Assembly (NCBI GenBank): GCA_020073705.1
Contig: JAIQES010000019.1
Span: 1-64,000, forward strand
Reading direction: 5' to 3'
Source: Terriglobia bacterium
GTDB taxonomy: Bacteria; Acidobacteriota; Terriglobia; Acidiferrales; UBA7541
Length of the DNA: 64,000 nucleotides
This document shows positions 25,011 to 33,549 of this stretch, piece by piece. Position numbers and translations under genes: made by a program. Under the pieces are notes generated by a model, which was not told the DNA's origin, did no database searches, and saw only the letters and a program-made list of their open reading frames with translations. Within the stretch, counting starts at the first letter, position 1; every line of letters starts with the position of its first letter.

Positions 25011-25823
25011 TTACCCGGAGTTCCGCTTCCAGATCTTCAGACGATCGAGCACGCTGTCGGATATCTGAAGGATGCGCACGATGATTACACTGACGTTGTC
25101 GACGCCGCCGTTTTCATTGGCCAGTTCGACGAGCCGGTCCGCCGCAGCCTGAGCGCTTGTGGTTGTCAGGAGCGTACTCGCGATTTCAGGATCGGTGACC
25201 ATACGTGTTAGCCCGTCCGAGCACAGCAAGAGGGTGTCCCCTACAAGCAATATCTGTTCGTCGGCGTCCACTTCCACTGTCGCATTCGCCCCCACAGCTC
25301 GTGTCAGCACGCTTTGAAACTCGCTCGTATCGGCTTCCTGCGCCGTCATGATGCCGATTCGCACTTTCTCGGCCACCAGCGAATGGTCGGCCGTTAGCTG
25401 CGTAAGCGACCCGGCGCGCAGCAAATACGCGCGGCTGTCGCCCACATGCGCCAACGAAAGCCGCTGGCCTTCGATCCAGGCCGCTACGATCGTTGCTCCC
25501 ATGCCCTTCTGTTCGGGATTGGCGCTTGCCATCTCGAAAACCTTGCGGTTCGCGAGATGGACAGCGCTTGCCAGGCGGTTGGTGCGTTCCGAGACATCCG
25601 GTTGCGGCTCTCCAAAGGTCGGTGTCGCACGGCTGTTTTCGGCCTGCCGGCAGTGGGTCACAATCGTTTGGACTGCAAGCGAGCTTGCTACCTCGCCATG
25701 TGCTTCGCCGCCCATTCCATCCGACAGGACGTAGAGGTTCAGCGCCGGCTCAACTTCGTAGCAGTCTTCATTGTTTTTTCGGACGCGCCCAAGATCAGTG
25801 CGTGCGCCGGTTTCTATGCGCAA
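25011..25823 (-). CDS. PP2C-family Ser/Thr protein phosphatase
   Basis: This metal-dependent phosphatase reverses the action of Hanks-type Ser/Thr kinases. The conserved PP2C segments are present in order: RKNNEDCYEV, LSDGMGGEAHGEVAS, AHVGDSRAYLLR, LLCSDGLTRMV and GGVDNVSVIIV, including the Asp residues that hold two Mn/Mg ions. The 270-residue protein lacks a membrane segment and should be cytoplasmic. It lies 33 bases upstream of the FHA gene, so the two form an operon. Confidence 0.92.
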   Translation of the reverse strand: MRIETGARTDLGRVRKNNEDCYEVEPALNLYVLSDGMGGEAHGEVASSLAVQTIVTHCRQAENSRATPTFGEPQPDVSERTNRLASAVHLANRKVFEMASANPEQKGMGATIVAAWIEGQRLSLAHVGDSRAYLLRAGSLTQLTADHSLVAEKVRIGIMTAQEADTSEFQSVLTRAVGANATVEVDADEQILLVGDTLLLCSDGLTRMVTDPEIASTLLTTTSAQAAADRLVELANENGGVDNVSVIIVRILQISDSVLDRLKIWKRNSG

Positions 25824-26098
25824 AGAGGCCCTCTTTCGATCAGTTACATGGTTGCTTACATCTCAAAGGCGTTCGACGGTCAAATGACGCGCTTATACCA
25901 CTCTGAGACGCATTGCGCCACTCAAAGGCAGGCTAGCAAACCGGTCCTGTGTACGCAATAGCCTGTAAGACAAATAGTTACGTTCTTTTACGACAACACG
26001 CACTTTGCCCCGGTATGCGGCGCCGCCTGATTCCGGTATACTTTCATTTTGCGGAGAGCGCGCAGAAAACTCACCGCTGTCGGTCCCGCATCCGGTTC

Positions 26099-28063
26099 AT
26101 GCCGAAACTTCGAGAAATCTGGCACTTTGAGCGGTCCCCGGCCGCTCCGCTTGCACGTCCACTTGGCCGCCGGTACACACTTCGCGTATTGCCTCGTCCG
26201 TCTGGCGGACGGCGCATCGCCATGCCGCACTCTGGCGAAGCCTCCATCGTTTGTCTTGCAGACCTAGCCCGCGATGATCTGGCCATTTTGCGCCGTTTCG
26301 CACGGCGCGAGCCGCGCGTCCGGCTGATTGGCATATCGCCAAACGGTGCGGATGGCGCGCACGCCGCGGGATGCTTCGATACGCTTCCGCGTAAGGCAGC
26401 TTCCGCGCTGGTGCGCAAGACGGTCGCTGCGGCCTTTGCCAACATCGAGCTTGCGCAGCGCGAGCGCGCCGCCCGCACGGAACTCGAGCGTGCCGAGCGC
26501 GAGATGGAAGAACTGAACCGCATCGGCGTCGCGTTGTCGGAGACGCACGATGTCAGCGCGCTACTCGAAATCATCCTGTCCAAAGCCCGTGAGATCACTG
26601 GGGCGGACGCCGGTTCCCTTTACCTGGTTGAGGAGACGCGCCCCGACGCACTCGAAGCGGACCGTGGGGATCGGCATCTTCGCTTCAAGCTCACGCAAAA
26701 CGACAGTTTGCAGTTTCCCTTCGCGGAATTCGTGCTTCCGATGCGCGAAGATTCCTTGGCGGGTTATACGGCTGTGCGTGGAGAGGTCATCAATCTTGCC
26801 GATGCCCATCACATCCCGCGCGGCCGTCCGTACCGATTTAACCGGCGCTACGACGAAGAGACCGGCTATCAAACGCGCTCCTTGCTCACGTTGCCGATGA
26901 AAAATGGCCGCGGCGAGGTCATCGGAGTCCTGCAACTGATCAATTGCAAGCTCCATCCCGCCGCCCGGCTGACCAGCCCCGAAGCCGTGGCGCGGGAAGT
27001 GCGGCCCTTTTCCGAGCGCGCGGTGCGGCTGACACTTTCACTTGCATCGCAGGCCGCTGTCGCCTACGAAAATAGCCGTTTGTACCAGGACATCGAGAAA
27101 CTTTTCGAAGGCTTCGTTCAGGCTGCTATCACCGCAATTGAGCAGCGCGATCCCACTACTTCAGGCCATTCGCAGCGCGTCTCGCTAATGACTTTGGGTC
27201 TGGCGGAGATCGTGGACCGCGTCGAAACCGGCGCCTATGCCGCAACCCATTTCGCGCCGGAACAAATGAAGGAAATTCGCTATGCGGCCTTGCTGCATGA
27301 CTTCGGGAAAGTCGGCGTCCGTGAAGAAGTGCTGGTCAAGTCGGAAAAGCTTTATCCAACACAAATGAATATCATCGCGCATCGCTTCGATTATCTCTTC
27401 AAGGATCTCGAAGCCAGCTTGGAGCGCGAGAAGTTTCAGGCGTTGCTGGAGCTCGATCGGGCAGAAGCGCTTTCCCGCATTGCATCGCTCGAACAGGAAT
27501 ACCACCTCCGACGGACCGATCTGGAGAACGCCTTACGGGCTATCGTGCAAGCAAACGAGCCGACGGTGTTGCCCGAGGGACAGTTCGATCGCCTATTCGA
27601 AATCGCGCGCCAAACCTATAGGGATCCGCGCGGTTTCGAATGGCCGGTCTTGACACCGGAAGAAGTCCGCTTCCTCTCCATCCCGAAAGGAACTCTTGAT
27701 CCCGACGAGCGCGCCCAAATCGAATCGCACGTCATTCACAGTTTCAACTTTCTCCTGCAGATTCCGTGGACCAAGGAAATCCGTGAGATCCCTCGCATTG
27801 TCCGTGCGCACCATGAGAAATTGAACGGCACGGGCTACCCGTACAAGTTGAAGGCCGACGAAATCCCCGTCCAGGCGAAGATCATGACCATCTGCGATAT
27901 TTTTGACGCGCTCTCCGCAGCCGATCGGCCTTACAAGAAGGCCGTCCCACCCGAACGTGCGCTGAATATTCTGGAGATGTCCGTCAAGGAGCACGAACTC
28001 GACCCCGATCTTTACCGCCTTTTCCTTGAAGCGAAAATATTCAACCATGCGAGCAAGTACTGA
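26099..28063 (+). CDS. GAF and HD-GYP domain signalling protein
   Basis: From ATG 26099 the protein has 654 residues: a receiver-like N-terminus without an obvious phosphorylatable Asp, a short coiled coil, a GAF domain (about residues 140-330) and an HD-GYP domain. The HD-GYP core has TSGHSQRVS, LLHDFGKVG, HHEKLNGTGYP and a metal-binding stretch, CDIFDALSAADRPYKK, so c-di-GMP hydrolysis is expected. Between the HD and the next metal His lies an insertion of roughly 100 residues that is mostly helical and unusual for this family. It diverges from the PP2C/FHA pair. Confidence 0.88.
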   Translation: MPKLREIWHFERSPAAPLARPLGRRYTLRVLPRPSGGRRIAMPHSGEASIVCLADLARDDLAILRRFARREPRVRLIGISPNGADGAHAAGCFDTLPRKAASALVRKTVAAAFANIELAQRERAARTELERAEREMEELNRIGVALSETHDVSALLEIILSKAREITGADAGSLYLVEETRPDALEADRGDRHLRFKLTQNDSLQFPFAEFVLPMREDSLAGYTAVRGEVINLADAHHIPRGRPYRFNRRYDEETGYQTRSLLTLPMKNGRGEVIGVLQLINCKLHPAARLTSPEAVAREVRPFSERAVRLTLSLASQAAVAYENSRLYQDIEKLFEGFVQAAITAIEQRDPTTSGHSQRVSLMTLGLAEIVDRVETGAYAATHFAPEQMKEIRYAALLHDFGKVGVREEVLVKSEKLYPTQMNIIAHRFDYLFKDLEASLEREKFQALLELDRAEALSRIASLEQEYHLRRTDLENALRAIVQANEPTVLPEGQFDRLFEIARQTYRDPRGFEWPVLTPEEVRFLSIPKGTLDPDERAQIESHVIHSFNFLLQIPWTKEIREIPRIVRAHHEKLNGTGYPYKLKADEIPVQAKIMTICDIFDALSAADRPYKKAVPPERALNILEMSVKEHELDPDLYRLFLEAKIFNHASKY

Positions 28064-28157
28064 TACGCTGTCTGGAGAAGAGGCTTCCATCGGCCTGACG
28101 ACAATTCTGCGCCGGGTCGATTTCCTGATGAGGCATGCGTCGCGGTAGAATCCAGCC

Positions 28158-29072
28158 ATGTCGCTCAGGCGAATTCGCGGCAAGAAGTATCTCACGCGCG
28201 CCATTCTGACGATTCTTGTGGCCGCCTGCCCGGTCATTGCTGTGGCCCAGGCGCATCCCAAAGCACAAACCCCGGCGCCGCGAATCATCGTCCTTCCACA
28301 GAAAGCGATTGCGGGTGCGCCAGCAACGCTCGCCGTGCTCGACGCTGCCGGCCGTACGTTACCCAACGTCGTCGTGGAACTTTCCACCGGCCAGAAAGTC
28401 ACCACGGATGTTACGGGCCGTGCGTTGTTCACAGCGCCCAGTGAAGCAGGCGTACTGACCGCACAGATCTCGGGCCGGAACACCATTAAATCCTCAATGG
28501 TTGTGAATTTTCCAGATCCCACACCTCAGGCTTCCTCCGAAAGTCCTTCAGCAGGTCTGCGCGTGCTTTCTTATCCGCATTTTCTATCGATCCACGACCA
28601 ATTCACAATTGAGGGCGCCGGTTTTCGCGGCGAGGCGGACGCCAATCGCGTTTTCCTGGCCGACCAGTTGTGCCTTGTGCTTGCGTCGTCCCCAGTTTCG
28701 CTTGTGGTTCTCCCCGGGTTGCACATTCCGATCGGAGCGGCAGGGCTGCGTTTGAGCGTCGCGGGACTCAGCGCGGGACCCAATCCGGTGGTACTGGTGC
28801 TACTGGAATTTAGCGGTCCGGCGGAGGCGGTGAATGTGGGCGCTCAAGGCAAACTCACTGTCCATGTGTACGGCGCCAGGGAACGCCTGGTTGTCGAGGT
28901 CCGCAACGGCTCGCCGGAAATCATCCAGCTTCCGCGCGGGAACGTGCAGCGCGTGACGACTTCCGGCGGCGAGCCCAATGCCGCGGAAATCGAAATGAAG
29001 TTTCTCGCCCCTGGCAATTATACGGTCACGGCGCGGCTCATCCCGGCCGCCTCCGGGTTGCCGGACCTGTAA
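28158..29072 (+). CDS. Exported protein with Ig-like domains
   Basis: I do not recognise a specific family. The 304-residue protein has a Sec signal peptide (basic start, hydrophobic run ILTILVAACPVIAVAQA). The rest is beta-rich and looks like two or three Ig-like or IPT-type domains. The first is a carboxypeptidase-regulatory-like repeat (AVLDAAGRTLPNVVVELSTGQKVTTD, split). A second contains FTIEGAGFRGEADANRVFL, resembling an IPT/TIG repeat. It is probably periplasmic or surface-exposed. Confidence 0.65.
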   Translation: MSLRRIRGKKYLTRAILTILVAACPVIAVAQAHPKAQTPAPRIIVLPQKAIAGAPATLAVLDAAGRTLPNVVVELSTGQKVTTDVTGRALFTAPSEAGVLTAQISGRNTIKSSMVVNFPDPTPQASSESPSAGLRVLSYPHFLSIHDQFTIEGAGFRGEADANRVFLADQLCLVLASSPVSLVVLPGLHIPIGAAGLRLSVAGLSAGPNPVVLVLLEFSGPAEAVNVGAQGKLTVHVYGARERLVVEVRNGSPEIIQLPRGNVQRVTTSGGEPNAAEIEMKFLAPGNYTVTARLIPAASGLPDL

Positions 29073-29090
29073 ACGGCGCGCCAAACACTT

Positions 29091-29477
29091 GTGGCCTGTC
29101 GCGCGCTTGCGACTGCAAGCTGGGCCGCGCGCATCGCTCGCCTTATCCGTCAAATCGATAGAGCGCCGCAGGACATCGCGCAGATCCGCGCGGAGCTCCA
29201 ACCGATGCTGGACGGCAATCCCTCCGGAGAGTTCGCTTTTCTCTTGGAGTCCGCATGGCAGGAATTTCAGAAGAAGGATGGAGTGCTATTTCTCGGGTGT
29301 TTCGAGCGCCTTCGCGGGCGCTTCGGGCAGGACGCCTTGGGCCATCTGGTCAAGAGCATCCCGCGCCCGGTCCAGTTTGCGGTCCGCCTCACTATAACTC
29401 TGCTGAGCGTTGCGCAGATGGGTTCCCAACTTCTCATATACAGCGGCGAAATTGTCCCACTGTGTCTTGAGTCCTGA
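29091..29477 (+). CDS. Doubtful hypothetical protein overlapping rmuC
   Basis: From GTG 29091 the first 65 residues look protein-like (LIRQIDRAPQDIAQIRAEL, then GEFAFLLESAWQEFQKKD). The remaining 64 codons run antisense through the 3' end of rmuC and look like shadow sequence. The protein-like part ends exactly where rmuC ends on the other strand. It may be a truncated gene whose end was replaced by a rearrangement, or chance. Confidence 0.3.
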   Translation: MACRALATASWAARIARLIRQIDRAPQDIAQIRAELQPMLDGNPSGEFAFLLESAWQEFQKKDGVLFLGCFERLRGRFGQDALGHLVKSIPRPVQFAVRLTITLLSVAQMGSQLLIYSGEIVPLCLES

Positions 29478-30374
29478 CAGGCTGGCGTGTAAGCGCAGGG
29501 CGTTTTCTTCAATCTGCAGACCCTTCAAACCCATCAGTATCACACTGAGGTGGGCGTAGAGCGAGTTTGGTGAAACCGGAATTACGTGTTTCTGCCGGCA
29601 GTATACATCGAGTGGCACACCCTTCGAATCGCTGGACATCAGCAGTTCGTAGTAGACGCCTTCCGAGGGAACGAACATCAGCGCGAAATCGAGTGTGTTT
29701 TCACCGGGCACGATATATTTCTTGGCGATGGCATCGGCGTGATTGCGCACGGCCACGACAAAGCCCTTGCGAGCTTCTTCCCCCTCTGCCAACATGCGGC
29801 GAAAGTCATCCAGGGGAAATTTCGAGTCGATGGGAACCAGTTTGTCGCCGAAACGGACCGCCGCGTCGACGATTTCGCCGCTCGAAAAACGGTGCTGCAT
29901 TTCGTATGCCGCAATTGGGAGCGTGTCCGCAAGCATGCGCTCGAGCGCAACCTCCCCAAGCAGGCCGCGTGTTTTCGCGCCGCCCAGAACGCCTTCAATG
30001 GCTTTCGCGGCGTCCGACAAATCGCGGCCGGATTGCTCCACCTTGCCAAGCTGCTGTTGCAGCGTGCCCATGATCGTCGTGGCTGACTGCAACTGCACCG
30101 ATACGGCGCGCTGCGCATCAGAAACCAGTGTCCCCGTGGACGCCATGCCACTCTGCACCTGCTGCGAAACCTGTCCAAGCTGCTGAGTGACCGATTGACT
30201 CAGTTGGCCAAGTTGTGCCGTGAGGCCCTGCGCCTGTGTCACAAGCAGATTTTGCATTTCCTGCCGCAGCGCGAAAGCCTCTCTCTCCGTGCGCCGCTGT
30301 GTCCACGTTGCTGCGGTCCAAGCTGCTACACCTGCTGCCACCACTACAATTGCGATGATGACGCCCCAATTCAT
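29286..30374 (-). CDS. rmuC: RmuC-family DNA recombination protein
   Basis: RmuC-family proteins carry a nuclease-like fold and limit recombination at inverted repeats. The 362-residue product has an N-terminal membrane anchor (VIIAIVVVAAGVAAWTAATW) and a coiled-coil region rich in Gln and Leu. The RmuC core follows: GLLGEVALERML, VRFGDKLVPIDSKFPLDDF, FALMFVPSEGVYYELL and VSPNSLYAHLSVI. Length is slightly shorter than in enterobacteria. Transcription is towards the hypothetical gene at 28158. Confidence 0.9.
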   Translation of the reverse strand: MNWGVIIAIVVVAAGVAAWTAATWTQRRTEREAFALRQEMQNLLVTQAQGLTAQLGQLSQSVTQQLGQVSQQVQSGMASTGTLVSDAQRAVSVQLQSATTIMGTLQQQLGKVEQSGRDLSDAAKAIEGVLGGAKTRGLLGEVALERMLADTLPIAAYEMQHRFSSGEIVDAAVRFGDKLVPIDSKFPLDDFRRMLAEGEEARKGFVVAVRNHADAIAKKYIVPGENTLDFALMFVPSEGVYYELLMSSDSKGVPLDVYCRQKHVIPVSPNSLYAHLSVILMGLKGLQIEENALRLHASLSGLKTQWDNFAAVYEKLGTHLRNAQQSYSEADRKLDRARDALDQMAQGVLPEAPAKALETPEK

Positions 30375-30535
30375 CCTGCCCTCACCATCCTTCTGCTTCC
30401 TATGGCGACCGAAGAGATGTTGTGCGATGCCACTTTATCGCGTTTCGGCCCAAGTGGCTATGCGCCACAATTGTGCATCTGGATGAAGAATGGATCTAGT
30501 GGCCGATCGGAATGATTGGAAAAACGCGCGGAAAC

Positions 30536-33163
30536 CTAGGGAAGCAGTTGGGTCACCAGGCGTCTCAGCCGTTCGCGGTCTTCTGGTTTCATGTGTACGA
30601 ATTCGACTCCCGTTCCAATGGGTGAAACGTTGCGCACCACCGCAGTGGATTGAATCCTCCGCAGTCTCGAACGAATCTCCATTTGCACGGACTCGCCGAC
30701 AGCAAGCCTGAGGTCGGATTCCAGGAATGCTCCGCCGAGGCTGACGGTTCGCACGCGGGCTACGCCGCCATGTGTTCCCGCGATGGCCGCGGGAAGTGGC
30801 GACGGCAAATGCACGCGGAGATATCGTCGAGGACGTGCGTGCGCCCCGCCGGATTTGGCGAGCGCCTTCTCAGCCGTGCGCGCTCGCGCCGATGAGGGAC
30901 GGTTTTCGAGCAGGCCCAGCGTTTCTTCTGCCGCCGCACGCAATGCGGCGGGTTCGGTGTGCGCCAGCCCGTTGCGCTCCCTCACGATTCGCAGCAGAAG
31001 CGGCGCTGCTTCCGCCACGCGCATCCGGCCGAGCGCTTCGGCTGCCTTGATACGGAAATAAATGTCGCGCAGTCCCAAATGCTCTCCTGCGACCACCTTC
31101 AGCAAAAGTGGGATGGCGGATGTTTCGTGCGCGAACCCGAGATGATCGATCATGCAGGGGACGACCATGGCATGTGCTTCCGCAACCGTGGCCAGGAACG
31201 CCTGCGCGGATGCCGCAACCACCGGCGGATTCGTCCAATGCGTGAGTTCACTGACCGCAAGGTCCTGCAAACTCCATTCCCAGCTTGCCAGCGCACGCGG
31301 CAGGGCGTTCGCCAGGCGTTTCGGATCGGCGGATGCGAGCAGGTGAATTGCGGTGGCAATGCGCTGACGGCGTGGTTCATATAGCCGCGATTCCAGAGCG
31401 CCGAGCACGGGCTCGCCCGTTCCGTGAACCAATCGCACCATCGCGGGAAATGAATCCATTCCATCGGGGGCCGTCAGCAGAAGGCCGAGACGGTCGATCA
31501 GGCGATCCGGACATCTTCGCAGCAGGCGCGGGATTACGGGGTTGAGCGGCCGGTTGGCCAGAGCTTCGTCCACCAAATAAAGCCACTGCTCGTCATTGAG
31601 TATACGCGCAACCAGAGTGGCGATATGCGCGTGCTCTTCATCCCGTGGCGAGGACTCGAGTGTTTCGAGTATCCGCTCGAACTCGGCGTATTCGCGCTTT
31701 GCCAGCGACACCCGCGCCAGGTTTTCCACAACCGCGGACAGCAGTCCCGCAATCCCCGGCGAAGTCTCCCGCAGTAGTGCCTGCACGATTCCGCGGCCAA
31801 ACTCGGTTGCCGAACCGTGCGGCCACAGGCGCTCGATCTGTTGCGCAAGCTCTGCCAATCCCGCGGCCACGGACCGGCGCGCCTTGCCTTCCTCCGATTC
31901 CAGGCACTTTGCATAGGACAAGAGCACGGAGCGTCCTTCGCGGCCCGCTGCTTCGGATTTCTTGCTCTCTGCCGCGGCCAGTGGCTCGAGGAATCTGGCG
32001 ACCACGGCCGCTGGCACGCACCACGCATCGTGTCCGCGCAACGTCCTAGTTTTTTCCCGTGCTGGCAGTGCGTTCCAGAATTTTTCGCAGAGCGCTGCGA
32101 CACGCGTCTCGTCATGCTGGGCGTTCCCGAAGCGGGCGTTGCCGCCATGGACGGCGTCATTTCGCTCCCGGTCGAGCCGTATCAGCAAAGGGATAAGTTC
32201 CGGCGGGGCTGTGCGGCCCGCGTCGAACTCCTGTTTCACGAACGCAAGCATCAGGGCGTCGGTCAGGCGTCCCAGATATGGCTCAAAGGTCTCACCTTCC
32301 CGCGGCTTCACGTGTGAGACGCCGTATACGACCAGTGATACCGCGGACTGATCGCTGCCTGACACCACCGAATGAATCCGCCGAGCCACATCTTCGGCTG
32401 AAGTTTGCGTGTCTGGATCGCGCGGCGGGGCTAGTCTTGCCACAAGCCGCAACGTTGCCGCCACTTGTTCAAAGTTTGCTTCTGGCTGTGCCATCGTTTC
32501 GCGCGAATGAGGAGAACTTTGCGGCGCATCATCATAGGCGAGCACCGCCGACACCAGACTCGCCAGCAGCACCGAATCGCGCCTTTCGGTTGGAACATTC
32601 AGGCGGATTCCAATAACTCGTTGTTCCCGAAGCCACGTATCCCATGATTTTCGCGAAGCCGTATCGCCGGGCGTCGCGCTGCGCGGGACTCGACTGATCT
32701 CGTGCGCCAACAGATCGAGTTCGCCCACATTGATCTGAGGAGAGAACAGGAGCGAACAAATCCCCCCGCGCAGCAGCTCCTCCGCCAGGGCGCGCAGCTC
32801 ACCGCGCGGATCGTTCAGCAATTCACCGGCGTTCGCGTCGTACCGCGGCAAGATGATTCCGTTACGTTCCACCGCAAACACCAGCGGGGACTGTGAGGCG
32901 AGGACCACACGCAGCTGTTGTTCCGCCGATGCCAGAATTTCCATCAGGCGCGGATGATTTCGTTGGTAGAGCCGGGCTGCGCCCACCAGCACACGGAACT
33001 GCCGCAAGAAACCGATCGCCGCCGCATCTCCGCTCGAAACGGTCGTGCGTCCCGGCGCCACACTCGTTCGTGAGGCTTCCCCGCGCCCGGAAATGATTGG
33101 CGCCGCCTCCACGACCGGCACTTCCTCGGCCGGCGGTGGATTCGTGTTAGCGAAGACTTTCAT
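30536..33163 (-). CDS. Large HEAT-like repeat protein with C-terminal PilZ domain
   Basis: The 875-residue protein has no signal peptide. Its long middle part is alpha-helical with HEAT-like repeats (for example IPLLLKVVAGEHLGLRDI and AAEALGRMRVAEAAPLLLRI). The last 105 residues form a PilZ domain, the common c-di-GMP receptor, beginning with the RRYLR (RxxxR) motif. The second PilZ motif reads TVSLGG instead of the usual D/NxSxxG, so ligand binding is uncertain. It follows the Ser/Thr kinase gene on the same strand after 386 bases. It probably scaffolds a c-di-GMP-responsive complex. Confidence 0.78.
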   Translation of the reverse strand: MKVFANTNPPPAEEVPVVEAAPIISGRGEASRTSVAPGRTTVSSGDAAAIGFLRQFRVLVGAARLYQRNHPRLMEILASAEQQLRVVLASQSPLVFAVERNGIILPRYDANAGELLNDPRGELRALAEELLRGGICSLLFSPQINVGELDLLAHEISRVPRSATPGDTASRKSWDTWLREQRVIGIRLNVPTERRDSVLLASLVSAVLAYDDAPQSSPHSRETMAQPEANFEQVAATLRLVARLAPPRDPDTQTSAEDVARRIHSVVSGSDQSAVSLVVYGVSHVKPREGETFEPYLGRLTDALMLAFVKQEFDAGRTAPPELIPLLIRLDRERNDAVHGGNARFGNAQHDETRVAALCEKFWNALPAREKTRTLRGHDAWCVPAAVVARFLEPLAAAESKKSEAAGREGRSVLLSYAKCLESEEGKARRSVAAGLAELAQQIERLWPHGSATEFGRGIVQALLRETSPGIAGLLSAVVENLARVSLAKREYAEFERILETLESSPRDEEHAHIATLVARILNDEQWLYLVDEALANRPLNPVIPRLLRRCPDRLIDRLGLLLTAPDGMDSFPAMVRLVHGTGEPVLGALESRLYEPRRQRIATAIHLLASADPKRLANALPRALASWEWSLQDLAVSELTHWTNPPVVAASAQAFLATVAEAHAMVVPCMIDHLGFAHETSAIPLLLKVVAGEHLGLRDIYFRIKAAEALGRMRVAEAAPLLLRIVRERNGLAHTEPAALRAAAEETLGLLENRPSSARARTAEKALAKSGGAHARPRRYLRVHLPSPLPAAIAGTHGGVARVRTVSLGGAFLESDLRLAVGESVQMEIRSRLRRIQSTAVVRNVSPIGTGVEFVHMKPEDRERLRRLVTQLLP

Positions 33164-33549
33164 TCTCGCTATAGTTCCTGTTCCTCAGTGCGCCGAAATA
33201 TCAAGCGCGCGTGAAACGCCAGCTTTCTTGTGACATGAATCGGCAACACCCGCGACAGCGGAGAATTACAGGCCTGGTCTCCGGCCCGGCGGTCATCATC
33301 TATCCCACCCAGAGGACCTATATTCCCAGATTGGAAGCAAGCCACCTGCCGCCAGAATGCGCCCGTAGGTTATTGAATTACAGGGGATTGCTAGGCGATG
33401 GATGCCTATGAATAAACCTCCGGGAAAGCCGTGTGTAGGAAAGTTACAAGCACGGGAGCCGGGTTCTAGATGAAAAAACATCTCTTTTCCACTTCGAATG
33501 TGTTTGCGAATAGTTTTTGCGGGCTGCATTTCTCGCTGTCATGCGGGAC
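33164..33549. other. Intergenic region, no gene seen
   Basis: These 386 bases separate the kinase gene from the HEAT-like/PilZ gene on the same strand and are likely to hold the promoter of the latter. I found no convincing -35/-10 pair, RNA gene or repeat in it. Confidence 0.4.
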
